64,000 nt of DNA from Streptomyces flaveolus (GCF_014648815.1 NZ_BMRV01000013.1:1-64000), one strand, 5' to 3'. Numbered from the stretch's first letter, positions 9,053-18,021 are shown. Translations and numbers: made by a program. Notes: a model not told the origin generated them from the letters alone.

Positions 9053-9792
9053 CTCCCGCCCGGCCGCCGTGCCGTATGTCACCACGACCGTTATTGCGTG
9101 TGCCGGGTCGTCTGCACCGGCGTTGGTCAGATGGACCTCGCAGTGCGCGAGCGAGAGGGCGAGGGCGGCCCTGCTCTGGCGCTCGAGTCCCTCGTCTCCG
9201 GTGAGTGTGGGGAGGCTGAGGGCAGAGGCTCCTATGCCGGCTTCTCCCAACCAGAGGGCCACGGCTGTCGCCACGGCGGTACGTACCGGCGTTCCTGTAC
9301 GTGACGTTCATCTGGCCGGCCCGAGAGACCGGTGCACGATGCCCGATACGACGGCCGTGACCCAGATGAGCACCCCCCTAGCCCACAAGGACCCCGAGCC
9401 ACGCCCCTGGGGTCCTCCCTGGCAGCTGCCCGCTCCCGGGCCCTCGCGGTTCGCTCACACAGTGGCCTGCGCTGCCCGGGTCTCCAGACCTGACCGATGC
9501 TCGGCTGGACGGTGAGGCCGCACCCCTTGAAGGGGGTGCGGCCTCACCGTCCGTGTGCGCTCTCACGCACAGGAGACTGAGCCATACACACGGAACGGTC
9601 GTTCCCGCACACGGGTGTGCACGCGCGCACACTGCTCCGCCTTCGTCCCACTCTGCTCCGAACGGGCCATGGCCTCCACCTCGCACAGCCGGACACCATG
9701 ACTGGGTGTCTCACCGCTCGGTTCGTGCCGCACATCCGAAAGCGAGGGCCCAAAGTGCCACAGGGCCCCTGTGAACGAAAGGATCACCACTG
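9053..9792. other. Intergenic stretch without a confident gene
   Basis: 740 bp. It holds the hairpin at 9508-9551 and presumably the promoter of the secreted-protein gene at 9793. A minus-strand frame starting at ATG 9274 (MATAVALWLGEAGIG...) has low Arg content and plausible codons for about 80 residues. However, it runs antisense into the gene ending at 9052 and has no natural end, so it is at most a gene relic. Confidence 0.5.
9508..9551. terminator. 19-bp perfect hairpin, bidirectional terminator-like
   Basis: Arms 9508-9526 and 9533-9551 are perfectly complementary (GACGGTGAGGCCGCACCCC and its reverse complement), with a 6-nt loop TTGAAG. There is no strong U tract, as is common for streptomycete hairpin terminators. 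It lies between the operon ending at 9052 and the gene at 9793. Confidence 0.75.
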
Positions 9793-10341
9793 ATGCCCAA
9801 GTCAACCAGGAAAGCGGCCGCCGGTCTTTTCGCCGCCGCAGTGTCCGCCCTGGCTCTCGCCCTGCCCGCCGCACCGGCCAGCGCAGCTGCGTCCGCACTG
9901 GACACGCTGACCTGCACCAGCACGTCCACCACCACCTACGACCCGCCCATCACCACCACCGCAGCCACCAGCACCCGCACCATCGACCAGACCTACGGCC
10001 CCTGTGTGGGCACCGGTGCCGCTGCAAGCATCACCGGCGGCACCCATACCTCCTCCAACACCACCCAGCGCTCCTGCCTGCAACTGCTGTCCACCGCGAC
10101 CGTGAGCTGGACCATCAACTGGAGCAACGGACAAAGCAGCACTGTCACTGCCCAACGCGTGTCCAACCTTGTCGGCGCCGTCTTCACCAACACCTTCACC
10201 GGCACCGTCACCAGCGGCTACCTCGCCGGACGCAGCTTCATCGAAACCATGACCGCCCCTTCCCTGCAGATCACCGCCTGCACCCTGCTCGGCGGCACCG
10301 TCTCCAGCCTCGGCGCCGCGCACACCTTCACCCTCCTGTAA
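9793..10341 (+). CDS. Secreted Thr/Ser-rich protein, unknown function
   Basis: 182 residues from ATG, with GGATCAC just upstream. A classical Sec signal peptide is present: KSTRKAAAGLF, then a hydrophobic core ALALALPAAP and a likely AxA cleavage at ASAAA (about residue 31). The mature part is rich in Thr, Ser and small residues, with four Cys (LTCTST, GPCVG, RSCLQ, TACTL) that could form two disulfides. It has a beta-rich look (TVSWTINWSNGQSS). No domain is recognised. Confidence 0.75.
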   Translation: MPKSTRKAAAGLFAAAVSALALALPAAPASAAASALDTLTCTSTSTTTYDPPITTTAATSTRTIDQTYGPCVGTGAAASITGGTHTSSNTTQRSCLQLLSTATVSWTINWSNGQSSTVTAQRVSNLVGAVFTNTFTGTVTSGYLAGRSFIETMTAPSLQITACTLLGGTVSSLGAAHTFTLL

Positions 10342-10716
10342 GCGACAAGGCCGGGCATGACCGCATCGGCTGTTCCGAAGGCCAGGGAGAGCGCCGCCGC
10401 GTGGGTGCGAGCAGCGGCGGGTGCGGCATAGCGGAGTGCGGCGTAGCGGCGGTCCTGCCGTCGCAGGGCGGCGTCTGCAGCGACCGCCGCTGTCAGCTCA
10501 CGGCCCTCGGCCTCCGGGCCGCTCCGGAGGAGAGCCCCGGGGTGGCCCGGAGGCCAAGGACGGTGAGGTGTTCCGGCAGAGGATCCGCGTGGCCGTGGAC
10601 CGCTGGACCACGGCCGCGCCCTGCGTGTCTCGCGCCGCCAGGCCCTGCCCGGCGCGCCTGGCGGGCGATCTGGCGGAGGCGGCGTCCGGCGATCCAGTGG
10701 ACGCCCCGCCGGCGAT
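10342..10716. other. Convergent intergenic region, no gene seen
   Basis: 375 bp between the secreted-protein gene and the 3' end of the MFS gene. Frames here are open only because of GC content and are rich in Arg and Pro. No convincing hairpin, repeat or RNA is seen. Confidence 0.5.
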
Positions 10717-12348
10717 CTAGCGGGTGGACCCGGTGTGCTCGCGCACAGTGGCCGCCTCGTTCACCGTAGTACCGGCCCCCGGCTCGGCGCTCTGCTTCGC
10801 GAAGCCGCGCCGACCCGGCAGGATGGCGAGGACGATCAGGGTTCCGGCGGCCATGATGATCCCGCCGATGAGGCTGGTCTGGGCGACTCCGTGGGCGAAT
10901 GCCTGGTGGACGGCGTCCACGGCGGCCTGGGCTTGCTGAGGCCCGGCGGAGGGATCCTGCGCGACCCGCTCCGCGACGGCCAGGCCGGCGCCGACCGAGT
11001 CCTTGGCTGTCTCCATCGCCTCCGCCGGGAGCCGGTTGCCCACCAGGTCGGTCAGCTCGTCCCGGTAGGCCGTGCCCAGCAGCGAGCCCAGCACCGCGAT
11101 TCCCAGCGCCCCGCCCAGCTCCAGCGCGGTGTCGTTGACACCGCCGCCGACGCCCAGCTCGGACTCGGGGAAGGAGCCCATGATCGTGTCGGTCGCCGGG
11201 GAGATGGCCAGTCCGAGCGCGAGGCCCAGCATCATCAGCGGCGCCAGGAAGTCCCCGTACGTCGACCCCTTGTCGATCTGGGTGAGCAGGAACATGCCCG
11301 CCGTGCCGATGGCCAGGCCGGTCACGGCCATCACCCTCACCCCCAGCTTCGGGGCGAGCGCCCCGGTCACCGCGGACCCGAGGAACACCGCACCGCCCAG
11401 CGGCAGCAGCCGTACACCCGTGTCCAGGGCGCCGTAGCCGAGAACGAACTGCAGGAACTGCGTCGTGTAGTAGATCACGGCGAACATGCCGAAGAAGAAG
11501 AACATCACCGCGAGCATCGAGCCGCTGAAGGGCCGCAGCGCGAACTTTCGAACGTCCAGCATCGGGTGCGGGTGCCGCAGCTCCCAGGCGATGAAGGCGA
11601 CCAGACCGGCACCGGCGACCACGGCGCCGGTGACGGGGCCGACGCCCCAGCCGGCGTGCGGGCCCTCGATGGCGGCGTAGATCAGGGAGCCGACCGTGAC
11701 GATCGACAGCAGACCACCGACGTAGTCGATCCGGCCCATGCCCTCCGCCTTGGACGGCGGTACCAGGGCGAGCGCGCCGAACACGGCGAGGACGGCGATC
11801 GGCACGTTGATCAGGAAGGTCGAGCCCCAGGCGTGGTCCTCAAGCAGCCAGCCGGAGACCAGCGGGCCGACGGCTACCGCCACCCCGGAGGTCGCGGCCC
11901 AGGCGGTGATGGCCTTGGCCCGCTCGCTCCGGGGGAAGGTCGCGACCACCAGGGACAGCGTGGCCGGCATCACGACCGCGGCGCCCACACCCATGATCGC
12001 GCGGGCCACGATGACCAGAGAGGTCGCGTCGACCATGCTCCCCATCACCGAACCGCCGGCGAAGATCAGCAGACCAAGGACCAGCGCGCCGCGCCGGCTG
12101 TACTTGTCGCCGATCGCGCCAAGGACCAGCATCAGCGCCGCGTACGGAACGGTGTAGCTGTCGACGACCCACTGCAGATCACTGCTGCTCAGGCCCAGGT
12201 CGGTGGTCATGTCTGGGGCGGCGACGATCAGCGACGTGTTCGCCATCACCGTGATCAGCAGGCTCAGGCACAGCACGAGGAGCGCCCACCAGCGCCGCGC
12301 GTACGGCCCGGCTATTTTCTCCACGGGGGTGTTCGCAAGGAAGGGCAT
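10717..12348 (-). CDS. MFS drug-efflux transporter, DHA2 (EmrB/QacA) type
   Basis: 543 residues from ATG 12348, which has AGGAG 8 nt upstream. Fourteen transmembrane helices are expected and seen. Family motifs include LQWVVDSYTVPYAALMLVLGAIGDKYSRRG (motif A region), RAIMGVGAAVVMPATLSLV, and the motif C-like SGVAVAVGPLVSGWLL. The C-terminal tail is short and hydrophilic. It probably exports a small toxic compound by proton antiport. It lies downstream of, and on the same strand as, the dithiol oxidoreductase, and probably shares the promoter at 13728-13780. Confidence 0.9.
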   Translation of the reverse strand: MPFLANTPVEKIAGPYARRWWALLVLCLSLLITVMANTSLIVAAPDMTTDLGLSSSDLQWVVDSYTVPYAALMLVLGAIGDKYSRRGALVLGLLIFAGGSVMGSMVDATSLVIVARAIMGVGAAVVMPATLSLVVATFPRSERAKAITAWAATSGVAVAVGPLVSGWLLEDHAWGSTFLINVPIAVLAVFGALALVPPSKAEGMGRIDYVGGLLSIVTVGSLIYAAIEGPHAGWGVGPVTGAVVAGAGLVAFIAWELRHPHPMLDVRKFALRPFSGSMLAVMFFFFGMFAVIYYTTQFLQFVLGYGALDTGVRLLPLGGAVFLGSAVTGALAPKLGVRVMAVTGLAIGTAGMFLLTQIDKGSTYGDFLAPLMMLGLALGLAISPATDTIMGSFPESELGVGGGVNDTALELGGALGIAVLGSLLGTAYRDELTDLVGNRLPAEAMETAKDSVGAGLAVAERVAQDPSAGPQQAQAAVDAVHQAFAHGVAQTSLIGGIIMAAGTLIVLAILPGRRGFAKQSAEPGAGTTVNEAATVREHTGSTR

Positions 12349-12442
12349 CAGTAGCTCCTGAGAGGGACGGGGCGGACGAGCGGAATCACTTGATTGCTCG
12401 TGAGGGGAGCGGGCGACGGGCTGAGATCTCAGGGCTTCGAGA

Positions 12443-13486
12443 TCACCCTGTGGCCCCTTTAGGGCTTCCCCCGGTGATCCTCTGGAGGGCCGCGTCGGTG
12501 TCCGCGGTGGCCAGCATCCTGTTGATGTAGTCACCGGCCAGTGCGCCGGCCGCCGCGGAGGCCCCGACCTGGGCGACCGGATCGGTGGCGTTGCCGGCCA
12601 CCCACACACCCGGCACCTCGGTGGCACCGGCCATGCCGGAGGCGAAACCGCGGCCCGTCGGCAGGTCCTGCACCGGCAGGCCCAGACCTTCCAGGCCCTT
12701 GGTGCGGGCCTGCATCTGCGGGGTGACCGCGAGGACGCGGCGGGCCACGATCTGGCCGTCGGCCAGGCGCACTCCGGCGAGGGCGCCGTCCTCGTCGTTG
12801 ACGACCTCGGCGACCGGGGTGTCGATGACGCGGATGCCGCGGGCGTCGAAGCGGGCGCGGCTGTCCTCGTCGAGGTCGGTGCCGTGGGTGAAGTAGGTCA
12901 GGTCCTCGGTCAGCTGACGGAACAAAAACGCGGGGCCGATGGAGACCGGTCCGGTGGCGAGGATGCCGATGGGCTCATCACGCACCTCCCAGCCGTGGCA
13001 GTACGGGCAGTGCACCACACTGTCTCCCCAGTGCTCGGCGAGTCCGGGCACCTCCGGCAGCACATCCGTGAGGCCGGTGGCCACCAGGATGCGGCGGGCG
13101 GTGATGCCGCGGCCGTCGGCCAGGGTGACGGTGAACCGCAGGTCTCCGTCCGCCGACGGGGCGGCGGACTGGGCCGAGACCACCTCGCCGGACACGACGC
13201 GTCCGCCGTACTGGCGCACCTGCTCCCGGCCCCGTCGAAGGATCTCGAACGGCGGGGTGCCGTCCAAGACGATGAAGCCGTGCATGGCCTCCGCGGGCGC
13301 GTTGCGCGGGGAACCGCTGTCGATCACGACGACCGAGCGGCGGGAGCGGGCGAGCATCAGCGCACCGTTCAGCCCCGCGGCGCCCCCGCCGATCACCACC
13401 GCGTCGACGGTCCCCTCGTCCAGTGCGTCGCTCGCGTACGCAGGAGTCGCCACAGCCATGGCCTCCTGCCTTTCCTTGTCGGTCAT
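12443..13486 (-). CDS. FAD-dependent pyridine nucleotide-disulfide oxidoreductase (thioredoxin-reductase-like)
   Basis: 347 residues from ATG 13486; ATG 13460 is an alternative. The FAD-binding site VVIGGGAAGLNGALML is at residues 31-46, a redox-active CPYC at 160-163 (HCPYCHGWEVRD), and the C-terminal FAD motif GVWVAGNATDP near 305. The layout resembles TrxB and the dithiol oxidases of natural-product clusters (HlmI/GliT group). The substrate may be a small dithiol rather than thioredoxin; that is an inference. The frame continues upstream into a hydrolase fragment with no stop between them. It lies in the presumed TetR regulon with the MFS exporter. Confidence 0.85.
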   Translation of the reverse strand: MTDKERQEAMAVATPAYASDALDEGTVDAVVIGGGAAGLNGALMLARSRRSVVVIDSGSPRNAPAEAMHGFIVLDGTPPFEILRRGREQVRQYGGRVVSGEVVSAQSAAPSADGDLRFTVTLADGRGITARRILVATGLTDVLPEVPGLAEHWGDSVVHCPYCHGWEVRDEPIGILATGPVSIGPAFLFRQLTEDLTYFTHGTDLDEDSRARFDARGIRVIDTPVAEVVNDEDGALAGVRLADGQIVARRVLAVTPQMQARTKGLEGLGLPVQDLPTGRGFASGMAGATEVPGVWVAGNATDPVAQVGASAAAGALAGDYINRMLATADTDAALQRITGGSPKGATG

Positions 13487-13519
13487 GGTTCGGTCAACCC
13501 TTCGAGTTCTGGGTGGATG

Positions 13520-13642
13520 GAGGGGGCAGCCGTTCAGGATGCCGAGGATGTGGTCGGCGACCGTCTTGGGCTGTTCGAGATGCAGGAAGTGCCCTGCACC
13601 GGGCATTCGGACCGGGCCTCGCCAGCCTCGAAGGCGTCGCAA
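13520..13642 (-). pseudogene. Alpha/beta-hydrolase C-terminal fragment
   Basis: The frame upstream of the oxidoreductase reads VRMPGAGHFLHLEQP followed by ADHILGIL. This is the conserved C-terminal region of alpha/beta-hydrolases, with the catalytic His in GAGHFLHLEQP. The nucleophile and acid parts are absent, although another frame just upstream (to about 13720) may contain more decayed codons. It sits between the promoter module at 13728-13780 and the oxidoreductase, so it was probably the first gene of that transcript. Confidence 0.65.
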
Positions 13643-13727
13643 CGCCGGGCGGCGCGGAGGAGTTCAACGACCTGGGGCGCTCTCCATCGCGCCAGGTGTG
13701 CACGCAGCCTGTCCGATGAGCCCAGAA

Positions 13728-13780
13728 CAGTTGTGTACTGAATAGTCAGAAACCTAGGCAGTTCTGTACTGAGTTGTCAA
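13728..13780 (-). promoter_or_regulatory. Promoter/operator module 1 (drives the oxidoreductase-MFS transcript)
   Basis: On the minus strand TTGACA (13780-13775), an 18-bp spacer and TAGGTT (13756-13751) form a good -35/-10 pair. Two 13-bp half-symmetric boxes of the type CAGTnnnnnACTG occur at 13759-13771 and 13728-13740. One lies within the spacer and the other just downstream of -10. A near-identical module lies at 15052-15104. The binding protein is inferred to be the TetR regulator encoded at 15134. Confidence 0.75.
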
Positions 13781-13914
13781 GTATTGACAGGTCGACCCTC
13801 GCTCACCACGGCGATGCCCGGAATGTCGAGTTTAGGCTTGCTGGTGACCACGGGCTCGGCCAGCAGCAATGCGCCGATCAGGGCGGGGGCGGCGAAGGCG
13901 GCGTTCACGTACAT
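13777..13914 (-). pseudogene. Possible membrane-transporter fragment
   Basis: A 45-codon minus-strand frame (MYVNAAFAAPALIGALLLAE..., then KLDIPG) resembles the short region after helix 6 of MFS exporters, where one helix is followed by the RLDLPG-type loop. It ends inside promoter module 1 and has no partner sequence next to it. The identification is tentative. Sequence from here to 14112 holds another small coding-like piece (GGDFADIYGPETIERF) that I cannot assign securely. Confidence 0.3.
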
Positions 13915-14112
13915 CACTCACCGCCACGACGCCTATTCGGTGAGCATGCCGCCGGGCAGCAGCCCGAACCGCTCGATGGTTTCGGGCCCGTAGATGTCGG
14001 CGAAGTCCCCGCCGAGGCGAGCAGCAGAAGACCGCAGCGCCACGCCCCGATCGAGACTCGGCGTGAACCAGGTAGGGGCCGGTTTGATGCAGGCGCCGGG
14101 TGTACTGCAGGG

Positions 14113-14928
14113 TCAGCCGGCCAGTCGGTTGACCTTGCGGATTTGCCTGTCGAAGGCGCGCGAGGGCACGATCCGACGCAGGACGCTGACACGTGCGGCC
14201 ATCGAGCCGGCGGTGTACCGGAGCCTGGGCTTGGAATCGGTGGCGGCCGCGACGATCACCTTCGCGACAACGTCCGGGTTGTCGGCGTTACGGAAGGCCG
14301 TGGCCAGCACGTCTCGGGAGACCTCCCGCTGCGCGGCATAGCCCGGCACGGGCGAGTCGGGTGCCATGCCGCTCGCCTCGAAACCCGTGCTCGTGTAGCC
14401 CGGCTCGACCAGCAGCATCCGGACGCCGTGCTCGCGAAGCTCGTGATCGACGGACTCGGAGTAGCCCTCGACCGCATGCTTGGTGGCGGCATAGATGGCC
14501 ATAAAGGGGGCTGGGATCAGGCCCAGTACCGAGGAGACATTGACCACGCGGCCACCGCCCTGGGCGCGCATGTGGGGCAGCACTGCGTTTGTCATCCGGA
14601 TCAGACCGAAGACGTTGACATCGAAGACCTCCCTGGTCTGGTTGATCGAGCTCTCCTCACCGGCGCCGACCGCGCCCACGCCTGCGTTGTTGACCAGGAC
14701 GTCGATCCGGCCGAACCGCTCGATCACCTCCTCGACCAGGGAGTGGACCGACTCGTCGCTGGCCACGTCGAGATCGAGGAACGTCACCCCGGCAAGCGGC
14801 TCGGCGTTCGCCGCGTTGCGGCTCGTGCCGACCACCGCGAAGCCGGCGCCCACGAGGGCGAGCGCCGCTGCCCGCCCGATCCCGGAGGAGGCGCCCGTCA
14901 CGAGGGCCACTGGCTGAGCTGTTTGCAT
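14113..14928 (-). CDS. Short-chain dehydrogenase/reductase (SDR)
   Basis: 271 residues from ATG 14928, with GAAGGA upstream. This is a classical SDR: cofactor motif TGASSGIG at residues 11-18, NNAG at 80-83, catalytic Ser near 132, and YAATK with Tyr146 and Lys150. The TSRNAAN segment after beta-2 suggests an NADP(H) preference. It is a cytoplasmic oxidoreductase of unknown substrate. It is divergent from the TetR gene, with promoter module 2 between them. Confidence 0.9.
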   Translation of the reverse strand: MQTAQPVALVTGASSGIGRAAALALVGAGFAVVGTSRNAANAEPLAGVTFLDLDVASDESVHSLVEEVIERFGRIDVLVNNAGVGAVGAGEESSINQTREVFDVNVFGLIRMTNAVLPHMRAQGGGRVVNVSSVLGLIPAPFMAIYAATKHAVEGYSESVDHELREHGVRMLLVEPGYTSTGFEASGMAPDSPVPGYAAQREVSRDVLATAFRNADNPDVVAKVIVAAATDSKPRLRYTAGSMAARVSVLRRIVPSRAFDRQIRKVNRLAG

Positions 14929-15051
14929 GGCGGTTCCTTCGGTTGTGGCATGACTTTGTCGTGCACTGTGCGGGGTCGCCCGCACTGAGGCCGACACGGT
15001 CCGCTCCGGCCCCCTGCAAGCCCGGACCAAGCCTGTCCGGTGAGCTCAGGA

Positions 15052-15104
15052 CGGTTATGTACTGAACAGTCAGAAACCTAGGCGGTTCTGTACTGGGTTG
15101 TCAA
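15052..15104 (-). promoter_or_regulatory. Promoter/operator module 2 (drives the SDR gene)
   Basis: Minus-strand TTGACA (15104-15099), an 18-bp spacer and TAGGTT (15080-15075). Boxes CGGTTCTGTACTG (15083-15095) and CGGTTATGTACTG (15052-15064) correspond position by position to those of module 1. The whole 75-bp segment is a close copy of 13707-13780. It lies between the SDR gene and the TetR gene (start 15134), so the regulator may also control itself. Confidence 0.75.
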
Positions 15105-15133
15105 GAACGGCGGGTCGGCCGTACCTTTTGTGT

Positions 15134-15757
15134 ATGGCGAGACCACGAAGCTTCGACCGCGACCACGTCCTCCATGCCGCCGAGCGGCAGTTCCGCACCA
15201 CGGGCTACAACGGCACGAGCGTCGACGACATAAGCGCCGCCACCGGCCTGGGTCGCGGCAGCCTGTATGCCGCGTTCGACGGCAAGCACGGCGTGCTGCT
15301 GCAGGCGATGGCCGGGTACTCCGTCCGGCTGGGGCAGTTTGTGCCGGAGGCGCTCGCCGGACCGGACGAGGGTGCCCTGGAACGACTGCGCGGGTTCTTG
15401 CTCCGCGCCGTCGAGGGGGTGCCACTGGCCGCCGATGTGCCCCCCGCCCCTGACCGGGCGGCGGCGGCCTGCTTCGCCGCCAAGATGGCCCTGGAGATCG
15501 GCGCCTCCGACTCCGAGGTGGAGCGCCTGGCCAACGACTGCTTCTCCCTGGTCGCGACGGCGGTGGCCGAGTGTGTGCGAGCGGCGCAGCGCAACGGCGA
15601 CATCGACCCTGACGCGGATCCCGACGACCTTGCGTACCTCCTGCTGACCATCGTCCGCGGGATCGATGTCGTAGGCGCGTCCGGCCACAGCCCCGCCCGC
15701 CTGACCTCGATCGCGGAGAGCGCGTTCGCCATGTTGCCTCGCCCGCGCCACCACTGA
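15134..15757 (+). CDS. TetR/AcrR-family transcriptional regulator
   Basis: 207 residues from ATG 15134 (MARPRSFDRDHVLHAAERQF). The N-terminal HTH is typical (TTGYNGTSVDDISAATGLGRGSLYAAF). The C-terminal ligand domain resembles the TetR_C group with a Cys/Ala-rich helix (AACFAAKMALEIG). It is predicted to repress the two modules at 13728-13780 and 15052-15104, hence the exporter, the dithiol oxidoreductase and the SDR, until a toxic ligand appears. Confidence 0.9.
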   Translation: MARPRSFDRDHVLHAAERQFRTTGYNGTSVDDISAATGLGRGSLYAAFDGKHGVLLQAMAGYSVRLGQFVPEALAGPDEGALERLRGFLLRAVEGVPLAADVPPAPDRAAAACFAAKMALEIGASDSEVERLANDCFSLVATAVAECVRAAQRNGDIDPDADPDDLAYLLLTIVRGIDVVGASGHSPARLTSIAESAFAMLPRPRHH

Positions 15758-16017
15758 GAAGGGCACGGCCGGCCCCGTTACGCAGGCCATCTCATGCAGT
15801 TGGCCCGCTTCTACGCCGCGGGAGGCGCGGCCCGTAGGTTTACACGCCGCCGTGCCCTCGTGTGTCGGCGCGTGCTGTGGTGCTCCGGGGATATGCAGGG
15901 TGGGCACTGCTCGGCGCTTCGACCGTGCTCTGCGCCGGTCTGACCTTCTTGCGGGACGCCCCAGCGCAGCGCCCCACGGCAACAGCCCGACATGCCTGAC
16001 AGGTATCACCGAATGGG

Positions 16018-16476
16018 TCAAAACCCTGCGCTGCCCCGCACCGCGCCAGCAGCTGTCGAGGGTCCTGAACAGAGCCAGGCAGTTCTTCCCACAGGGTTCA
16101 ACACGCTGCACTTGACAGGGAAGATCAGGTGCGCCGGTGTGGTCCGGGCCGCCTGCCTCGCACCGGCGCCGCGGCTGCGGGCCCGCTGCTGGAGCTGGCC
16201 GAAGTCGAGACGGCCCTCCGTGGCGACCACCAGCTCCCCGTCCAGGACCAGCGGCACGCGCAGGACCCGGCCGGCAACGCTGATCTTGGGAAAGGCGCCG
16301 CTGAGGTCGGCTCCGTTCCTCGACTGCAGGTGCGCACGGCCGGGGCTGGCGAAGAGCAGCGTCCGGTAGCCGTCGGGCTTCTGCTCGAAGACCAGCCCGC
16401 CCGGCAGCGCCCGCTCGGGCGGCAGCTCCGAGCGGGCCTCGGCGAGCATCGGCTGGACCGGAGGGATGAGTGCCAC
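16018..16476 (-). pseudogene. ATP-dependent DNA ligase, N-terminal fragment
   Basis: ATG 16476 begins MALIPPVQPMLAEARSEL. EQKPDGYR follows, the KxDG motif whose Lys becomes adenylated, and then LDGELVV (motif III-type). Homology stops around 16110, after about 120 residues. The rest of the catalytic domain and the OB fold are missing, so it is inactive. Enzymes of this class act with Ku in non-homologous end joining, and a Ku relic lies at 46884-47211. The 260 bp from 15758 to 16017 show no gene. Confidence 0.75.
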
Positions 16477-16598
16477 AGTCCAGGTGTATGCCGCGCTGGC
16501 GCCGGGCGCACCCGGCCCCGTGTCAGTGCCACCAGCGATGATGCCGTTATGACGATCACCATGCGCAGCTACGGCTTCACCTGGACCAACCCGGACGG

Positions 16599-16883
16599 CT
16601 ACACGAAGAAGGCGAACCCGTTCCCGGCAGGCTGGGCCTTCAGCCTCAGCGGATTGTTGCGGCCGGGAGTCACCGCCGCCGAGAAGCCCGCACCCGACGC
16701 TCCGTCCAGGTGCGAAAGCATCCGCTCCGCGAAGTCCACAACCTCAGCCTCGGTGAGGTACGCGGTGAAGTCGGCCTTCAGCATGGAGCACCAGTCTGCG
16801 GTGACCTGCCAACAATCCTCGCCGGTCCACGCCAGCTCCAGCCATGCGTCATCGCCGCCGAGACGCATCCGCGGCTCGTCCAT
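16599..16883 (-). CDS. Hypothetical protein, 94 residues
   Basis: ATG 16883 has GGAGGGG 5 nt upstream and is preferred over the ATG at 16898. The acidic N-terminus and Trp-rich core (WLELAWTGEDCWQVTADWC) are followed by a helix (EAEVVDFAERMLSHL). The size and the pattern of a short beta part followed by a helix recall small streptomycete proteins of the DUF5959/DUF6228 kind, but I cannot place it. It may be 3'-truncated: on the opposite strand, codons from ATG 16549 look like the 5' end of another gene. Confidence 0.55.
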   Translation of the reverse strand: MDEPRMRLGGDDAWLELAWTGEDCWQVTADWCSMLKADFTAYLTEAEVVDFAERMLSHLDGASGAGFSAAVTPGRNNPLRLKAQPAGNGFAFFV

Positions 16884-17205
16884 CGTCCCCTCCGACATCC
16901 CGCCCTGATCTCGAGATCTTAGAGCCCGGGTGTCCACCACTGTCAGTTGCCGAGCACCACCCAACACCCCGCGAATCAGGAACCTTCCCCATCAGAGCAC
17001 TAGCCGAAGTCCGTGCAGGCAAGGTGCGTTGCGCAGGTCCGGCACCGGAAGGGGTGAGCGGTCGCCTGACCGTTGCTGTCCAGCGAGTTCGGGAAGTCGT
17101 CGAGTGGTCCGGCCAGCCCCAGGTGCGGAGGACCTGCCGCAGGCTGCTCCTCCCCGCCGTTCACCCAGGCCGACACCTGTGACGGCTGCGGCCTAAGGTG
17201 GCGCA

Positions 17206-18021
17206 ATGATTCCGCCTGCCGAACGGACGGCTCTGGACCTGCTGGACGCCCATCTCGAGGCGCTGTGGGGGACGTGGGAGGCGTCGGACGTGCTTCCGGC
17301 GGAGCCGCCCGGACTCGCGGCGGAAGGAGCAGGCGAACTTGTCCACTGGGCCCTCGGCCGGCTCCGGAGCATCCCGCGCGAGCCCAAGGACGCCTTCGCC
17401 CGTGAGATCGGCGGCCTGCTCATGGAATTCCGGTCCCGTCGCAGCCCCTGGAACGCGGCGGTGCTGCGGCTGCTGTACGACCAGTGCGTCTTCGTCGCCA
17501 CCGGCCCGCGGCGGCACGAGGACTGGACGCACGATGTCCACGCCGTGCTGCACCGGACGGTCACCGATCCCCGCGGCTGGCTCCGCTTGGACATGGACCA
17601 CCCCGACCCCGCCCGCCAGGCCGTGCCGGCCTACCCTTTCGACCCGCCGGCCCCGGCCTACATGCCCGCCCATCTGCATCCCCTAAAGCCCCAGGCGGCA
17701 GTGGCCGCGCTGGCTGTCATGGCGGAGGAATGGCAGTCGGAGCAGGCCCCTGTCCGCTCCCGCCCGAACCGGGACGCCCTGCTGGCGGACGCCCGGCTGC
17801 TGCTCGACCGGTACGGGCCCGGCGCGCACTACTGGACCAACGCGACAGCCGCCGCCTCCACCCCGGCCCCCGACTTCCTCGCCTCAGGACTTGAGGGCAC
17901 CGAAACCCACCGTTTCCACACCACCGCGTACATCGGCGGCCTCGACATCTTCGAGGACCTGGGCGTGATCGCGGTGAACGACGAAGAGGTAGGCGTCTTC
18001 TGGTCTATCGGGTCCTACTGA
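17206..18021 (+). CDS. Hypothetical protein, 271 residues
   Basis: Starts at ATG 17206 after a GC-rich leader. The sequence is mostly alpha-helical, with a helix-rich N-terminal half (LDLLDAHLEALWGTWEAS, FAREIGGLLMEFRSRR), a Pro-rich linker around residue 150, and a Trp-rich C-terminus (HTTAYIGGLDIFEDLGV). There is no signal peptide or transmembrane segment, so it is cytoplasmic. Strong codon bias supports coding. Not recognised. Confidence 0.65.
   Translation: MIPPAERTALDLLDAHLEALWGTWEASDVLPAEPPGLAAEGAGELVHWALGRLRSIPREPKDAFAREIGGLLMEFRSRRSPWNAAVLRLLYDQCVFVATGPRRHEDWTHDVHAVLHRTVTDPRGWLRLDMDHPDPARQAVPAYPFDPPAPAYMPAHLHPLKPQAAVAALAVMAEEWQSEQAPVRSRPNRDALLADARLLLDRYGPGAHYWTNATAAASTPAPDFLASGLEGTETHRFHTTAYIGGLDIFEDLGVIAVNDEEVGVFWSIGSY

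Noticed and set aside
8816-9274. Minus-strand frame of 152 codons with good composition in its first 80
   Set aside because: The rest is antisense to the paralogue-2 gene and no natural end exists; not strong enough for a gene call.
10735-12354. Plus-strand open frame of 539 codons
   Set aside because: Antisense shadow of the MFS transporter gene; highly charged, low-complexity sequence.
13914-14112. GGDFADIYGPETIERF piece similar to the N-terminal helix bundle of some actinobacterial arsenate reductases
   Set aside because: Too short and ending in unrelated residues; could not be linked with the arsC scrap at 342-436.
16549-16650. Plus-strand start-like sequence (MTITMRSYGFTWTNPDGYTK)
   Set aside because: Coding-like for about 25 codons but it overlaps the 3' end of the minus-strand gene at 16599 and has no continuation; at most the 5' scrap of a lost gene.
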